Below, piece by piece: positions 7,926 to 16,337 of a DNA stretch of 21,437 nt. Position numbers and translations under genes: made by a program. The stretch is from Rickettsiales bacterium (GTDB taxonomy: Bacteria; Pseudomonadota; Alphaproteobacteria; Rickettsiales; UBA1997): positions 1-21,437 of the forward strand of contig CANMEW010000009.1 of assembly GCA_947496905.1 (NCBI GenBank), written 5' to 3'. The notes under the pieces were generated by a model. That model did no database searches. It was not told where the DNA came from and worked only from the letters and a program-made list of their open reading frames with translations. Each line of letters begins with the position of its first letter. Position 1 is the first letter of the stretch.

Positions 7926-8876
7926 TTAAGAAGTCGAACAGCGTAGGCGATTCATGTAAATTGTGGCTCCGACGGCATTTAAGTCTTTGTCACCATTGCT
8001 GATTTTGTACCTTCCGCCACGAGCAATTGGGTAGGAAAAATTTCCACAAAAAATATCGAAGGAAATTCCGTGATGGTAAGAGGAGTCGTGATCTCCGAAT
8101 AGGTCGAAGCGCACTTCAAGATCAGTGAAATTTTTCTTTAAAAACTCAGAAATTTTTTGAGCTTTTTTGAGTTCCTCAGAAATTTTTTTTGATTTAATCT
8201 GAGTAGAAATTTTCTTGATTAGATTTTCCAGATCATCATTGGATGCGGTGATGCTGTTGATGATCTCACTATTTTTGCCAGATAATTTTCTGATCAGTGA
8301 CAGATTTTTTTTCATCACCGCATCGCGTAGCTCATCATTATTTTTAGCTTCAATCTCATCCAAAAAAATCTCTAAAAAATCTGGTAAAGAAACTTCGATT
8401 AGCAGGTTTTTTACCTTCAATTTTTTTAATGCCGAAAGAGAAGTTTTAATGATTTCAAAATTTGACTTCTCCTCGTCGCAGCCGATGAACTCAACTCCCA
8501 CCTGAGTTTGCTGACGGTCAGCATAAAGATTTTCACTTCTCGCGTACAGTACATCACCAACATAGCACAGTTTTAATGGTAAATTTTCTTGCTTCAAACG
8601 TGTCGACAAAAGACGAGAAATTTGCAGTGTGATGTCGTTGCGGAAAATTAAATTTTGACCGGAAATTACATCAGTTGCGCGGAATGAATTGCGGACTTCT
8701 TCCGTAGAAAAATTATCTTCGAATTCAACTAGCGGGGTTTTGATTAGGCGGTAACCAGCATTGAAAAAAATTTCCAAAGCGGCATTGATGTTTTTATGAT
8801 TTTTTTCCGCTTCGTCAAAAAGCAAATCGTAAAAACCAACCGGTAGCAGTTGTTTGGGGTGAGAATTTTTTGTCAT
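7926..8876 (-). CDS. hisZ: HisZ-like protein (histidyl-tRNA synthetase paralogue; ATP phosphoribosyltransferase regulatory subunit family)
   Basis: The 316-residue protein has a class II aminoacyl-tRNA synthetase fold of the HisRS/HisZ group. It opens with LLPVGFYDLLFDEAEKNHK and has the motif 2-like LIFRNDITLQISRLL, the YVGDVLYARSE segment, a QTQVGVEFIG stretch, and the C-terminal YHHGISFDIF and ARGGRYKI (motif 3-like) blocks. There is no anticodon-binding domain, so it is HisZ-like and not HisRS. HisZ normally activates the short form of HisG in histidine synthesis. No other his gene lies in the window. The protein is shorter than most HisZ (about 380-390 residues). It sits 7 bases after dapA and 18 before purS. 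It could be a relic with another role. Confidence 0.75.
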   Translation of the reverse strand: MTKNSHPKQLLPVGFYDLLFDEAEKNHKNINAALEIFFNAGYRLIKTPLVEFEDNFSTEEVRNSFRATDVISGQNLIFRNDITLQISRLLSTRLKQENLPLKLCYVGDVLYARSENLYADRQQTQVGVEFIGCDEEKSNFEIIKTSLSALKKLKVKNLLIEVSLPDFLEIFLDEIEAKNNDELRDAVMKKNLSLIRKLSGKNSEIINSITASNDDLENLIKKISTQIKSKKISEELKKAQKISEFLKKNFTDLEVRFDLFGDHDSSYHHGISFDIFCGNFSYPIARGGRYKISNGDKDLNAVGATIYMNRLRCSTS

Positions 8877-8883
8877 GCGTATT

Positions 8884-9747
8884 TTAGATCAGCCCAACTT
8901 TTTTCATCGCGGCTTCGATTCTTTTTTTTGCTGCAGGTGATGGAGTTACTAATGGTAGGCGAGTTTCTGGACTGCAGAGTCCAATTAGACTGGCGGCGTA
9001 TTTTACGGGTATTGGATTGGTCTCGCAAAACATTGCTTCATGAAGATCGGTGAGTTGGTCTTGGAAGTTCAGAGCGGTTTTGTAGTCACCTTTTTCGCAA
9101 GCTTTTTGTAGGCCAACAACCAATTTCGGTGCAATGTTTGAAGTGACAGAAATCACCCCATTGCCACCCATGGCGTTGAATCCAACAGCAGTTCCATCTT
9201 CGCCGGAGAGGTAGGAAAATTCTTTTTTGATGAGTAGGCGAAGAGTGGCGATTCTAACTAAGTCACCTGTTGCATCCTTGATGCCAACAACATTTTTTAA
9301 CTCAGCGATTCGTGCTAAATTTTCGTCAGAAATATTAATGGTAGAGCGTCCAGGAATGTTGTAGATGTAGAGCGGAATGCCACATTCATCCAAAGATTTG
9401 TAATGTTGAAAAACACCTTCTGGCGTTGGTTTATTGTAGTAGGGAGCGACGATTAAACAAGAGTCTGCACCAACTTTTTTAGCATGTCTTGTCATCATCA
9501 CCGCTTCATCGGTTGAGTTGGATCCAGTGCCAGCCATTACCTCAATTCTTTTTTTTGCCACCTTAACGCAGAGCTCGATGACTAAATTATGTTCTTCATG
9601 AGAAAGGGTTGGAGACTCACCAGTTGTGCCGCAAGGAACTATTCCGCTCACGCCATTTGCGATTTGGAATTCAACAATTTTTTCCAAAGATGCTTCGTCA
9701 ATTTTGTTATTTTTGAAAGGAGTAACGATCGCTGTGTATGTTTTCAT
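8884..9747 (-). CDS. dapA: 4-hydroxy-tetrahydrodipicolinate synthase
   Basis: The 287-residue TIM-barrel aldolase condenses pyruvate with aspartate semialdehyde, the first committed step to diaminopimelate and lysine, and so feeds peptidoglycan. The key residues are present: GTTGES at 40-45, Tyr129 in YIYNIPGRS, the Schiff-base Lys157 in VVGIKDAT, and the GGNGVISVTSN loop. Length is normal. The ATG at 9747 is the first gene of a leftward cluster with the hisZ-like gene, purS and purQ, and lies about 105 bases from the ATG of the divergent nuoA. Confidence 0.96.
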   Translation of the reverse strand: MKTYTAIVTPFKNNKIDEASLEKIVEFQIANGVSGIVPCGTTGESPTLSHEEHNLVIELCVKVAKKRIEVMAGTGSNSTDEAVMMTRHAKKVGADSCLIVAPYYNKPTPEGVFQHYKSLDECGIPLYIYNIPGRSTINISDENLARIAELKNVVGIKDATGDLVRIATLRLLIKKEFSYLSGEDGTAVGFNAMGGNGVISVTSNIAPKLVVGLQKACEKGDYKTALNFQDQLTDLHEAMFCETNPIPVKYAASLIGLCSPETRLPLVTPSPAAKKRIEAAMKKVGLI

Positions 9748-9778
9748 TGCTGATGGATTTTTTTGAATTGATTCTGCT

Positions 9779-9808
9779 GTGACTGAGAATTAATTTTTGG
9801 CGTAGAAT
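9779..9808 (+). promoter_or_regulatory. candidate promoter for nuoA
   Basis: GTGACT at 9779-9784 (4 of 6 to TTGACA) and TAGAAT at 9803-9808 (5 of 6 to TATAAT) are separated by 18 bases. Initiation about 7 bases on would leave a leader of roughly 38 bases before ATG 9853. This is a by-eye match in an AT-rich gap and could be chance. Confidence 0.3.
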
Positions 9809-9852
9809 TTTCGCGGAAATTATTGACGCAATACCTTAAACTCAAGTTACAA

Positions 9853-10266
9853 ATGACTAGCTCCGAAACCTTGTCCCAAGCCGTTAAAGCTGTTGCCGAT
9901 GCTGATTTTATTTCAGCGCAATATTTACCAATTTTATTATTTTTAGCTGTCGCGATTGGGCTTTCTTGTGCAATAATGGTCATTCCATTTTTGCTTAACA
10001 AAATGTGTCCAGACAGTGAAAAAAATTCACAATATGAATGTGGATTTGAGGGCGAGGGGAGGGTGCGTAACGAGTTCGACGTGCAGTTTTATTTGGTGGC
10101 GATTTTATTCATAATTTTTGATCTCGAAGTGGCGTTTCTTTTTCCTTGGGCAGTTTCGCTTGGAAAAATTGGTGTCTTCGGATTTTGGTCGATGATGGTA
10201 TTTTTGATCTTGCTGACGGTTGGATTTATCTACGAATGGAAGCGTGGCGCACTTGAGTGGAAATAG
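9853..10266 (+). CDS. nuoA: NADH-quinone oxidoreductase subunit A
   Basis: The product is a three-helix membrane subunit of respiratory Complex I, about 137 residues from ATG 9853. The frame also allows TTG 9823, but the ATG agrees better with the family and leaves room for a promoter. The first helix is about residues 23-48 ([12 protein letters not shown]...). The conserved loop [13 protein letters not shown] follows, then [22 protein letters not shown] with the conserved acidic DLE in helix 2, then a third helix and the typical tail [11 protein letters not shown]. nuoA normally heads the nuo operon, but here it stands alone between the divergent dapA and the convergent ispA, which starts its stop 9 bases away. 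Confidence 0.95.
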   Translation: MTSSETLSQAVKAVADADFISAQYLPILLFLAVAIGLSCAIMVIPFLLNKMCPDSEKNSQYECGFEGEGRVRNEFDVQFYLVAILFIIFDLEVAFLFPWAVSLGKIGVFGFWSMMVFLILLTVGFIYEWKRGALEWK

Positions 10267-10275
10267 GGTTTGTAG

Positions 10276-11172
10276 CTACCGATCGCGTGTAACCACAAAG
10301 CTCGCAAGCTCCTCGAGCAATTCAGTCTTATTACCAAAAATTTTTAGATGTGCAATTGCTTGGTCTCGCAGTAAGTCGAGCTGCTTTTGAGCGTTCTCGA
10401 GTCCAATCACATCGACGATGCTGGCATTTTCTTTGGGTTTTTTGTGAATGATTTCGTCAATTTCAGTTTTGCCAATACTGACCCCATGATGATCCAAAAT
10501 GTCGTCTTTGATCTGAAACGCTAAACCAAGGTCGTGAGCAAAGGCACGTAACGACCTTCTCTCCTCAGTGCCGCTGCGACCAATAATGGCACCAGATTCC
10601 GCCGCTGCCATAAAAAGTTCTCCGGTTTTTAAGCGATGCAACTTCACCATCTCCTCGTTAGAAATTTTTTTGTCCGCTTTTTCTAAATCGATCATTTGCC
10701 CACCAGCCATCCCCAAAAATCCTGCAGCTTTAGAAACTGTTTTGATCAGCTCGCATCGAACATTTGCATCCCTGTGAGTCTTGCTGTCAGCAAGTATTTC
10801 GAAGGCGTAAGTGAGTAAGGCATCTCCTGCTAAAATAGCGGTGGCATCGTTGAATTTTTTGTGACATGTGGGCTTACCGCGGCGTAAATCATCATCATCC
10901 ATTGCTGGCAAGTCGTCGTGAATTAGTGAGTAAACATGAATGAACTCGATTGCAGTGGCGGTGTTTAAAGCTTCCGAAGGGGTGATGCCAAAAATTTGTG
11001 CAGCGGAAATAACTAAAAATGGACGAATTCTTTTCCCCTCAGACAGCGCAGAATAGCGCATTGCTTCAACTAGTTGCGAGTCAGAAAAATCGTGAGGTAA
11101 TAATTCTTGCATTCGCTTCTGGACAAGAATCGAGCAAATGAGTAGGTCTTGTCGTAGTGATTTTTTTGTCAT
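10276..11172 (-). CDS. ispA: polyprenyl synthetase, farnesyl (geranyl/geranylgeranyl) diphosphate synthase
   Basis: The 298-residue all-helical enzyme joins isopentenyl diphosphate to allylic diphosphates. The first Asp-rich motif is HDDLPAMDDDDLRRGK (about residues 85-100) and the second is IKDDILDHHG (about 221-230), with GKRIRPF near residue 46 for pyrophosphate binding. The sequence resembles IspA, making the C15 product for the undecaprenyl carrier and quinones. Exact chain length cannot be read reliably. The ATG overlaps the stop of the surA-like gene by 4 bases, so it is the last gene of a leftward cluster. Together with ispG at 15.2 kb it indicates isoprenoid synthesis through the MEP route. 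Confidence 0.92.
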   Translation of the reverse strand: MTKKSLRQDLLICSILVQKRMQELLPHDFSDSQLVEAMRYSALSEGKRIRPFLVISAAQIFGITPSEALNTATAIEFIHVYSLIHDDLPAMDDDDLRRGKPTCHKKFNDATAILAGDALLTYAFEILADSKTHRDANVRCELIKTVSKAAGFLGMAGGQMIDLEKADKKISNEEMVKLHRLKTGELFMAAAESGAIIGRSGTEERRSLRAFAHDLGLAFQIKDDILDHHGVSIGKTEIDEIIHKKPKENASIVDVIGLENAQKQLDLLRDQAIAHLKIFGNKTELLEELASFVVTRDR

Positions 11173-12107
11173 TGTTTCTCTGTAGTTATTTCTACGAATG
11201 CCTTTTTTCTCAAATCCATCAAATAGCCCTTGGCAAGGCTCTGCAGCTTCTTTCCGAAAATCATATTTCGTGCGGCGTTTAGATCGTGATCGGTAATGCT
11301 ATTTTCAGTTTTTATATCGAGGAGCTTGAAAATGTGATGACCATCGGACAGTGAAACTAGGTCAGAATATTCGCCATTTTTTAATCCCGAAATTGCGGCG
11401 TAAATTTTTTGATCGATGTCGGCTTGAGAAACCCAGCCAATTTCGCCATTATTTTCTGCGGTAATGCTGCCTGAAAATTGCCTGACAATGTTTTTGAAGT
11501 CCGCTCCCTGCCTTAATTCGAAGACTAACTTACTAGCTAATTGTAAGCTATTTTTTGACTGGGGAATAAGAATTTCTGCAACGAAAAATTTTTTCACGTC
11601 AGTGTTAAATTTATGCTGTTCGAAAAATTCTCTCACCTCCACTTCCGCAACTTTGACCTTAGACCTAAGAACATCTGACATGATTTTTGACCACAAAATT
11701 TCTGCCTCAGCTTGCCTTAAATAATTGTCGAAAGACAGCGAGTTATTGATGAAAAAAATTTTAAATTGTGTGGCGTTTTTTTTCTGCTGCGTGGCAACGA
11801 TGTCGATAAAATCTCTGACTTCTTCAGGGCTGGCTTCAAGCTTCAAGCTAGAGCCTTCCTGCCTGATCAGCTCTTCATCGATCATTTTGTCGATGACCTG
11901 ATCCAATAATATTTTTTTATCTTGTGGAGAATTTATGCTGATTTTCGAAGCGCTGATGACGAAGCGGTAGCGGTCAATAGCTTCAGAATTTGTGATGGCC
12001 TTATTGTTAATTTTGGCGAGGATAAAGTCGGATTGATTGGCGGCAATAGAGTGGCTTTGGATCAGGATGGTGAGTGCGCACAGGGGGATTAGGATGTGCG
12101 CTTTCAC
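11169..12107 (-). CDS. surA: SurA-like periplasmic chaperone with one parvulin (PPIase) domain
   Basis: The 312-residue protein starts at GTG 12107 with a signal peptide (cut near HSIAANQ). The SurA N-terminal chaperone domain follows: ILAKINNKAITNSEAIDRY, LLDQVIDKMIDEELIRQE and the long helices to about residue 165. A single parvulin domain spans about residues 173-265, with FFVAEILIP, FSGSITAENNGEIGWVSQADI and DGHHIFKLLD. SurA helps fold outer-membrane proteins; E. coli SurA has two parvulin domains, and the one-domain form is common in alphaproteobacteria. The start overlaps the ctpA stop by one base (TAGTG), and ispA follows with a 4-base overlap. A generic parvulin-type PPIase is the alternative label. 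Confidence 0.85.
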   Translation of the reverse strand: MKAHILIPLCALTILIQSHSIAANQSDFILAKINNKAITNSEAIDRYRFVISASKISINSPQDKKILLDQVIDKMIDEELIRQEGSSLKLEASPEEVRDFIDIVATQQKKNATQFKIFFINNSLSFDNYLRQAEAEILWSKIMSDVLRSKVKVAEVEVREFFEQHKFNTDVKKFFVAEILIPQSKNSLQLASKLVFELRQGADFKNIVRQFSGSITAENNGEIGWVSQADIDQKIYAAISGLKNGEYSDLVSLSDGHHIFKLLDIKTENSITDHDLNAARNMIFGKKLQSLAKGYLMDLRKKAFVEITTEKQ

Positions 12108-13429
12108 TACTTTACTATCGATTTGTAAACATCGACGCCGCGAATGAGGTCAACCGCGCGGGCTAGTTGGTAGTCTTGTTCGTAGAGACCAATATTATCA
12201 TCGCCGAGTTTTTCTTTCTTAGAATCCTCGATTACTTCCTGCAGCTTCACCTCGATGTGACCTTTGAGATCAGCCTCTGAATCGCGCTCATCTTTTAGTG
12301 GTTTTTCTATTTTCGCATTCACGACTTCGATATTTGGCTCAATGCCGTGAGCTTGAATGGATTTGCCGCTTGGGGTGTAGTAGAGTGAGGTAGTGAGACG
12401 CAAAGCTCCGTGATTTTTTTCCAAAGGAATTACGGTTTGAACTGATCCTTTACCGAAAGATTTTATTCCCATGATGATTGCGCGATGATGATCCTGTAAA
12501 GCGCCAGCGACAATCTCGGAAGCTGAGGCGGAGCCTTCATTGATTAATATTACGATCGGTAAATTGGGGATTAAATTTTCATCAGCCTCGTCAGCATATT
12601 CTTTGGAATCGGTGCTGCGTCCCTTGATCGAAACAATCAGACTGCCCTTGTTCAAGAAGGCATCACTGACTTTGATTGCTTGGTCCAAAAGTCCGCCGGG
12701 ATTGTTGCGTAAATCGAGCACTAAGCCTTTGAGATTTTTATCGCCAATTTGGTTTTTTATTTTTTTGAGCTCGGTCTCTAAGCCAGAAAAAGCCTGTTCG
12801 GAGAAAGTGTTAATTTTGATGTAGGCAACGTCATTAAACTTCGCTGACTTCACCGCTTTCACTTTGATGATTTGGCGTTTGATCACTTTTTCTAGCGGAG
12901 CTTTTTCACCCTTGCGTAAAATTGTAACTTTTACATTCGTCCCTGGTTTGCCGCGTAATTTTTTTACCACTTCTTCAATTGGTAGGCCTACCGCACTTTT
13001 GTCATCAACCTTGGTGATGTAGTCACCGGATTTAATTCCAGCCTTAAATGCTGGGGTGTCATCAATTGCTGCCACCACTTTCACTACCGAAAATTCCAAA
13101 GTTATTTCGATGCCAATGCCGCCAAATTCTCCTTTGGTTTGCACTTGCATTTCCTTCAGTGCATCTTCGTTTAAATAAGAAGAGTGTGGATCGAGAGACG
13201 ACAAAAGTCCGCTAGCAGCAGCCTCAGATAGTTGGCGATCAGTTTTCTCTTCAACGTAATCTTTTTTTACACGCGAGATGATGTCTTCAAGAAAAGCTTT
13301 CTGATCAACTGTATTGCTCTTGTCGTTAAACCTGAGTGGCTTGATGTTAATTTGAGACAGAGAGATGGCGGAGAAAAAACCAACAAAGGTTGAGATGAGA
13401 ACGATCGCAGAGATTCTAAGATTTTTCAT
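12107..13429 (-). CDS. ctpA: carboxy-terminal processing protease (S41 family)
   Basis: The 440-residue protein has an N-terminal signal or anchor (LRISAIVLISTFVGFFSAIS), a PDZ domain (about residues 98-185, GGIGIEI and GIKSGDYITKVDD) and the S41 peptidase core. The core shows LDLRNNPGGLLDQAI, the catalytic Ser in EGSASASEIVAGAL (about 298-311) and the catalytic Lys327 in SFGKGSVQT, forming a Ser-Lys dyad. It acts in the periplasm on C-termini of envelope proteins. The ATG is at 13429, about 90 bases downstream of the preceding small gene on the same strand. The stop TAG overlaps the GTG of surA by one base. Length is normal. Confidence 0.95.
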   Translation of the reverse strand: MKNLRISAIVLISTFVGFFSAISLSQINIKPLRFNDKSNTVDQKAFLEDIISRVKKDYVEEKTDRQLSEAAASGLLSSLDPHSSYLNEDALKEMQVQTKGEFGGIGIEITLEFSVVKVVAAIDDTPAFKAGIKSGDYITKVDDKSAVGLPIEEVVKKLRGKPGTNVKVTILRKGEKAPLEKVIKRQIIKVKAVKSAKFNDVAYIKINTFSEQAFSGLETELKKIKNQIGDKNLKGLVLDLRNNPGGLLDQAIKVSDAFLNKGSLIVSIKGRSTDSKEYADEADENLIPNLPIVILINEGSASASEIVAGALQDHHRAIIMGIKSFGKGSVQTVIPLEKNHGALRLTTSLYYTPSGKSIQAHGIEPNIEVVNAKIEKPLKDERDSEADLKGHIEVKLQEVIEDSKKEKLGDDNIGLYEQDYQLARAVDLIRGVDVYKSIVK

Positions 13430-13492
13430 GACAGAGCTTCGAGGGGATTTTGATGATGAGAGTAGGTGGAGGTGGGAGCGGTGCGAAGCTAG

Positions 13493-13906
13493 CTACGCCA
13501 AGAGAGAGAAACTCAAATTAATTGATGCCGTATTCCGACTTAAGTTCGTCTGTAATTGTAGCAGGTGGCTCATCGCCATATGCGGAAAAGAGAATTTTTC
13601 CGTAATTTTCCAAAGAATAATGTCATCATTCAAAGCTTTTAAAAAAAGCTGAGTTTTAAGGCGGTCAACTAAAACGTAATACCAGGCATTGCGTCCGGCA
13701 TCAATTCCCTTAACGAGATAAATTAATTCTGCTTGCATTCTTTTGATTGGATCGATTGGTTTTAAATTTTTAGGACCCTGACTGACGTCAGGAGTTTGTT
13801 GGGTTGGTTGAGGAGGTGTCTTTTGCAAATTTTGAGAAGTAAAATTTGTTTTTTTGCTAGCATATCTCTCAGCAAAACTTTTGCCGCCGCTGTTATTTTC
13901 TGCCAT
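13493..13906 (-). CDS. small unrecognised protein with a probable one-base frameshift
   Basis: As it stands the ORF has 137 codons. The first part (about residues 1-60) is low-complexity (Ser, Gln, Pro, Lys). It is followed by an ordered segment: DPIKRMQAELIYLVKGIDAGRNAWYYVLVD, then KTQLFLKALNDD. After NDDI the reading quality drops (KFSFPHMAMSHLLQL). The frame shifted by one base, from about 13611-13622, gives LENYGKILFSAYGDEPP followed by ELKSEYGIN and a TAA at 13518-13520. That looks like a natural continuation and would give a protein of about 129 residues. An extra T near base 13615 would restore it. The upstream lipoprotein gene ends 4 bases before this ATG, and ctpA lies downstream. 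I do not recognise a function. Confidence 0.6.
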   Translation of the reverse strand: MAENNSGGKSFAERYASKKTNFTSQNLQKTPPQPTQQTPDVSQGPKNLKPIDPIKRMQAELIYLVKGIDAGRNAWYYVLVDRLKTQLFLKALNDDIILWKITEKFSFPHMAMSHLLQLQTNLSRNTASINLSFSLLA

Positions 13907-13910
13907 AATT

Positions 13911-14087
13911 TTATGAAATTTCTTTAGTGGTGTTTTGGGAGTTTTTTAACCACCAATTATTAATTGGTTTTTTTGAACCGCACGGACCATCATCCTTTGA
14001 TACGCAAGGGCTTTTAATGTCGATTACTTTTCCAGAGCAAGAGGTAGCAAGGAGTAGAATGGATAAAATTAAAATTATTTTTTTCAT
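13911..14087 (-). CDS. small lipoprotein, 58 residues
   Basis: ATG 14087 opens 58 codons ending in TAA at 13911-13913. The N-terminus is a lipoprotein signal peptide, MKKIILILSILLLATSC, with the lipid-carrying Cys at 17. The mature part of about 42 residues is short and distinctive: two more cysteines (SPCVS and GPCGS) and PINNWWLKNS. I have a vague memory of small rickettsial lipoproteins with the pattern SPC..GPCG..PIN.WWL but cannot name the family. The two mature cysteines are 8 apart and could form a disulfide in the periplasm. The next gene starts 4 bases after the stop, so they are probably co-transcribed. No good Shine-Dalgarno is visible. Confidence 0.68.
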   Translation of the reverse strand: MKKIILILSILLLATSCSGKVIDIKSPCVSKDDGPCGSKKPINNWWLKNSQNTTKEIS

Positions 14088-14127
14088 TGGGGGATTGCGG
14101 TTGGAGAAGAAATGTTTGCCGGAAGGT

Positions 14128-14155
14128 AAATTTCAAATAAGAAATTTCAAGTAAG
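14128..14155 (+). repeat. tandem 14-bp repeat upstream of tyrA
   Basis: AAATTTCAAATAAG (14128-14141) is followed directly by AAATTTCAAGTAAG (14142-14155), with one mismatch. It ends 8 bases before the tyrA ATG. AAATTTC and GAAATTT in the same place also make a 7-base inverted repeat with a 6-base loop. It may be replication slippage or a regulatory site; nothing decides between these. Confidence 0.6.
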
Positions 14156-14163
14156 TTAAAGTC

Positions 14164-15219
14164 ATGCAGGCATCACAGATTTTTTTTGATAAAATTTTAA
14201 TTATTGGACTTGGATTAATTGGCGGATCATTCGCTAAAGCAATCAGAGATGCCAAAAGTAGTACAGGAATTTTTGCTTACGATTTAGATGAGGAGGCGTT
14301 GGAGTTGGCAAAAAGCGGTGGTGCAATTAATGGCGGCTGCAGTAATTTAGATATTCCTCAAGAAGAGATGCTAAGTTTTGATTTAATTGTTTTGGCAACG
14401 CCGCTTTCTACTTACGAAAAAATTTTGAAAGAAATCGCTGATAAAATTTCTCCACAAACTACTATCATCGACCTTGGTTCAGTGAAAGAAATTCAGGTAA
14501 AAAAATTTCTGCCGCAAAATTTAAAAGAAAATTTTATTCCCTGCCATCCAATCGCCGGATCAGACCAGTCTGGCTTCGATCGCTCATCGTCAGATTTATT
14601 TTTTGGCAAAAAATTCATCATCTGTCCAGAAAATACTAATCCGACTTCGTTAAAAAAAGTTGAGGATGTGGCAAGGAAAATTGGTGGCATTGTTGAATTT
14701 ATTGATGCCAAGAGGCATGATGAAATTTACGCGTTGGTGTCACATCTGCCACAATTTTTGTCTTTTTTAACAAAAAAATTCTCTCCTAAAAAAATCGAAA
14801 ATGATTTTCTAAAAACTGCCTTTCGCCTAGATAATTCAAGCTCCGAAATGTGGTCGGATATTTTTGAGTTAAATGGAAAAAATTTAGAAAAATTTTACCT
14901 AAAATTTTTTAAGAACTTAGAATTTTTTAGTAAAAATTTGGAGATGATTTTTGGGGAACGTTTTTCTCAAAATTCCTCTCCTTCGACAGTTGATGAAAAA
15001 GCTTTGGAAGAAAATTTTTCCGAGATTTTTTTCCGCATTTTAGTGGTCGTAAGTTTTTTAAAAATTCCAGAAATAAAAATATTTGAAAGCTATGCTGGAA
15101 GCGGCTTCAAAGACTTCACCTCGATCATCTCCATTCTAAATTTTGATCAAAAAAAGCTCCAAATTTTGATCAAAAAAAATCAGCAAAAAATTCTAAATTC
15201 TTTTAATCTAATTTCATGA
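14164..15219 (+). CDS. tyrA: prephenate/arogenate dehydrogenase (TyrA)
   Basis: The 351-residue protein starts with the Rossmann motif [17 protein letters not shown] (GLGLIGGS at 15-22). It has [16 protein letters not shown] and [10 protein letters not shown], the active-site region with His128 in [13 protein letters not shown], and [16 protein letters not shown] for the dimerisation domain. The enzyme oxidatively decarboxylates prephenate or arogenate on the way to tyrosine. The C-terminal part is very Lys/Phe/Asn-rich and diverges from textbook members. No ACT domain or fused chorismate mutase is seen. The stop overlaps the ispG start by 4 bases (ATGA). It is the first gene of the long rightward run and carries the promoter region with the tandem repeat. 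Confidence 0.9.
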   Translation: MQASQIFFDKILIIGLGLIGGSFAKAIRDAKSSTGIFAYDLDEEALELAKSGGAINGGCSNLDIPQEEMLSFDLIVLATPLSTYEKILKEIADKISPQTTIIDLGSVKEIQVKKFLPQNLKENFIPCHPIAGSDQSGFDRSSSDLFFGKKFIICPENTNPTSLKKVEDVARKIGGIVEFIDAKRHDEIYALVSHLPQFLSFLTKKFSPKKIENDFLKTAFRLDNSSSEMWSDIFELNGKNLEKFYLKFFKNLEFFSKNLEMIFGERFSQNSSPSTVDEKALEENFSEIFFRILVVVSFLKIPEIKIFESYAGSGFKDFTSIISILNFDQKKLQILIKKNQQKILNSFNLIS

Positions 15220-16337
15220 CTCAGGAAAGTTTGAACGAAATTCGTCCTTACCGCGCCGTTCATCGCAGGAAGTCGCGCCAGATTTTTGTTGGTAATGTTG
15301 CGATTGGCGGAGATGCGCCAATTAGTGTGCAATCGATGACTAACACTCCGACCACGGATGTGCAGGCAACCATCCGTCAGGTTAATGAATGTGCAGATCT
15401 TGGCGCCGAATTAATGCGCATCTCCGTTCCAGACAAAGAATCTTCTGATGCTCTAAAGCAAATAATTCCCCACTGCCAAGTTCCGATAATTGCCGACATC
15501 CATTTTCACTACCGTCGCGCCATTGAGGCTGCTGAATCTGGGGTGAAATGTTTGCGCATTAATCCCGGAAATATTGGCTCCGATGAAAAAGTTCGCGAAG
15601 TAATCAAGGCCGCGAAGGATTACGGTTGCTCAATTCGCATCGGAGTTAATGCTGGCTCTCTTGAACAAGATTTGCTCAATAAATACAAAACTCCAACGCC
15701 AGAAGCCTTGGTTGAATCAGCTCAACGCCACATGAGAATTTTGGAGGATAACGACTTTTTCAATTTCAAAATCAGCGTGAAGGCCTCGGATGTTTTTCTC
15801 GCCGTTGCCGGATATCGCGCTCTGGCAGCAGTTTGTGACTACCCTTTGCACATTGGAATTACTGAGGCCGGAAGTCTTGCGGCTGGAACGGTGAAATCTG
15901 CAATCGGGCTCGGGACGCTGCTCTGGGAAGGGATTGGCGACACGATGCGAGTTTCACTTTCAGCTGATCCAAAGGAAGAAATAAAAGTTGCCTACCAAAT
16001 TTTAAAATCTCTGGGACTGCGCCATCGCGGTGTAAATCTAATCTCCTGCCCATCTTGTGCTAGACAGGCATTTGACGTAATTAAAACTGTTGAAGCTGTG
16101 GAAAAGCGTGTGGAGCACATTAAGACTCCAATCACAATTTCAATTTTAGGATGCGTTGTGAATGGGCTGGGTGAGGCGGCTCACACTCAAATTGGAATTA
16201 CTGGCGGTGGGGCAGGGCGTCACAATGTTTACATGAATGGTCAGCCAAATCACAAAGTTGGTAGTGAAGAGTTGGTAGATCACATTGTGGGATTAGTTGA
16301 AGCGGAAGTGTTAGAGCAGCAGAAAAATGTTCGATAA
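15216..16337 (+). CDS. ispG: 4-hydroxy-3-methylbut-2-enyl diphosphate synthase
   Basis: The 373-residue enzyme is the reductive MEP-pathway step that makes HMBPP from MEcPP using a [4Fe-4S] cluster. The cluster ligands are visible: Cys278 and Cys281 in [10 protein letters not shown], Cys313 in [12 protein letters not shown], and Glu320. The N-terminal TIM barrel has [23 protein letters not shown] and [10 protein letters not shown]. Length is normal. It overlaps tyrA by 4 bases and the next gene by 11 bases. With ispA in the window it shows that isoprenoids are made by the MEP route, as expected for a bacterium that builds peptidoglycan. Confidence 0.97.
   Translation: MTQESLNEIRPYRAVHRRKSRQIFVGNVAIGGDAPISVQSMTNTPTTDVQATIRQVNECADLGAELMRISVPDKESSDALKQIIPHCQVPIIADIHFHYRRAIEAAESGVKCLRINPGNIGSDEKVREVIKAAKDYGCSIRIGVNAGSLEQDLLNKYKTPTPEALVESAQRHMRILEDNDFFNFKISVKASDVFLAVAGYRALAAVCDYPLHIGITEAGSLAAGTVKSAIGLGTLLWEGIGDTMRVSLSADPKEEIKVAYQILKSLGLRHRGVNLISCPSCARQAFDVIKTVEAVEKRVEHIKTPITISILGCVVNGLGEAAHTQIGITGGGAGRHNVYMNGQPNHKVGSEELVDHIVGLVEAEVLEQQKNVR

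Noticed and set aside
9823..9852. Upstream TTG start for nuoA
   Set aside because: The added residues are not part of the NuoA family start, and the region is better used as leader.
13365..13652. Rightward ORF of 95 codons across the ctpA start
   Set aside because: It runs antisense to ctpA and the small frameshifted gene and shows no recognisable domain or start context.
13927..14154. Rightward ORF of 75 codons
   Set aside because: The opposite strand holds a lipoprotein with a clear signal peptide; this frame is its shadow.
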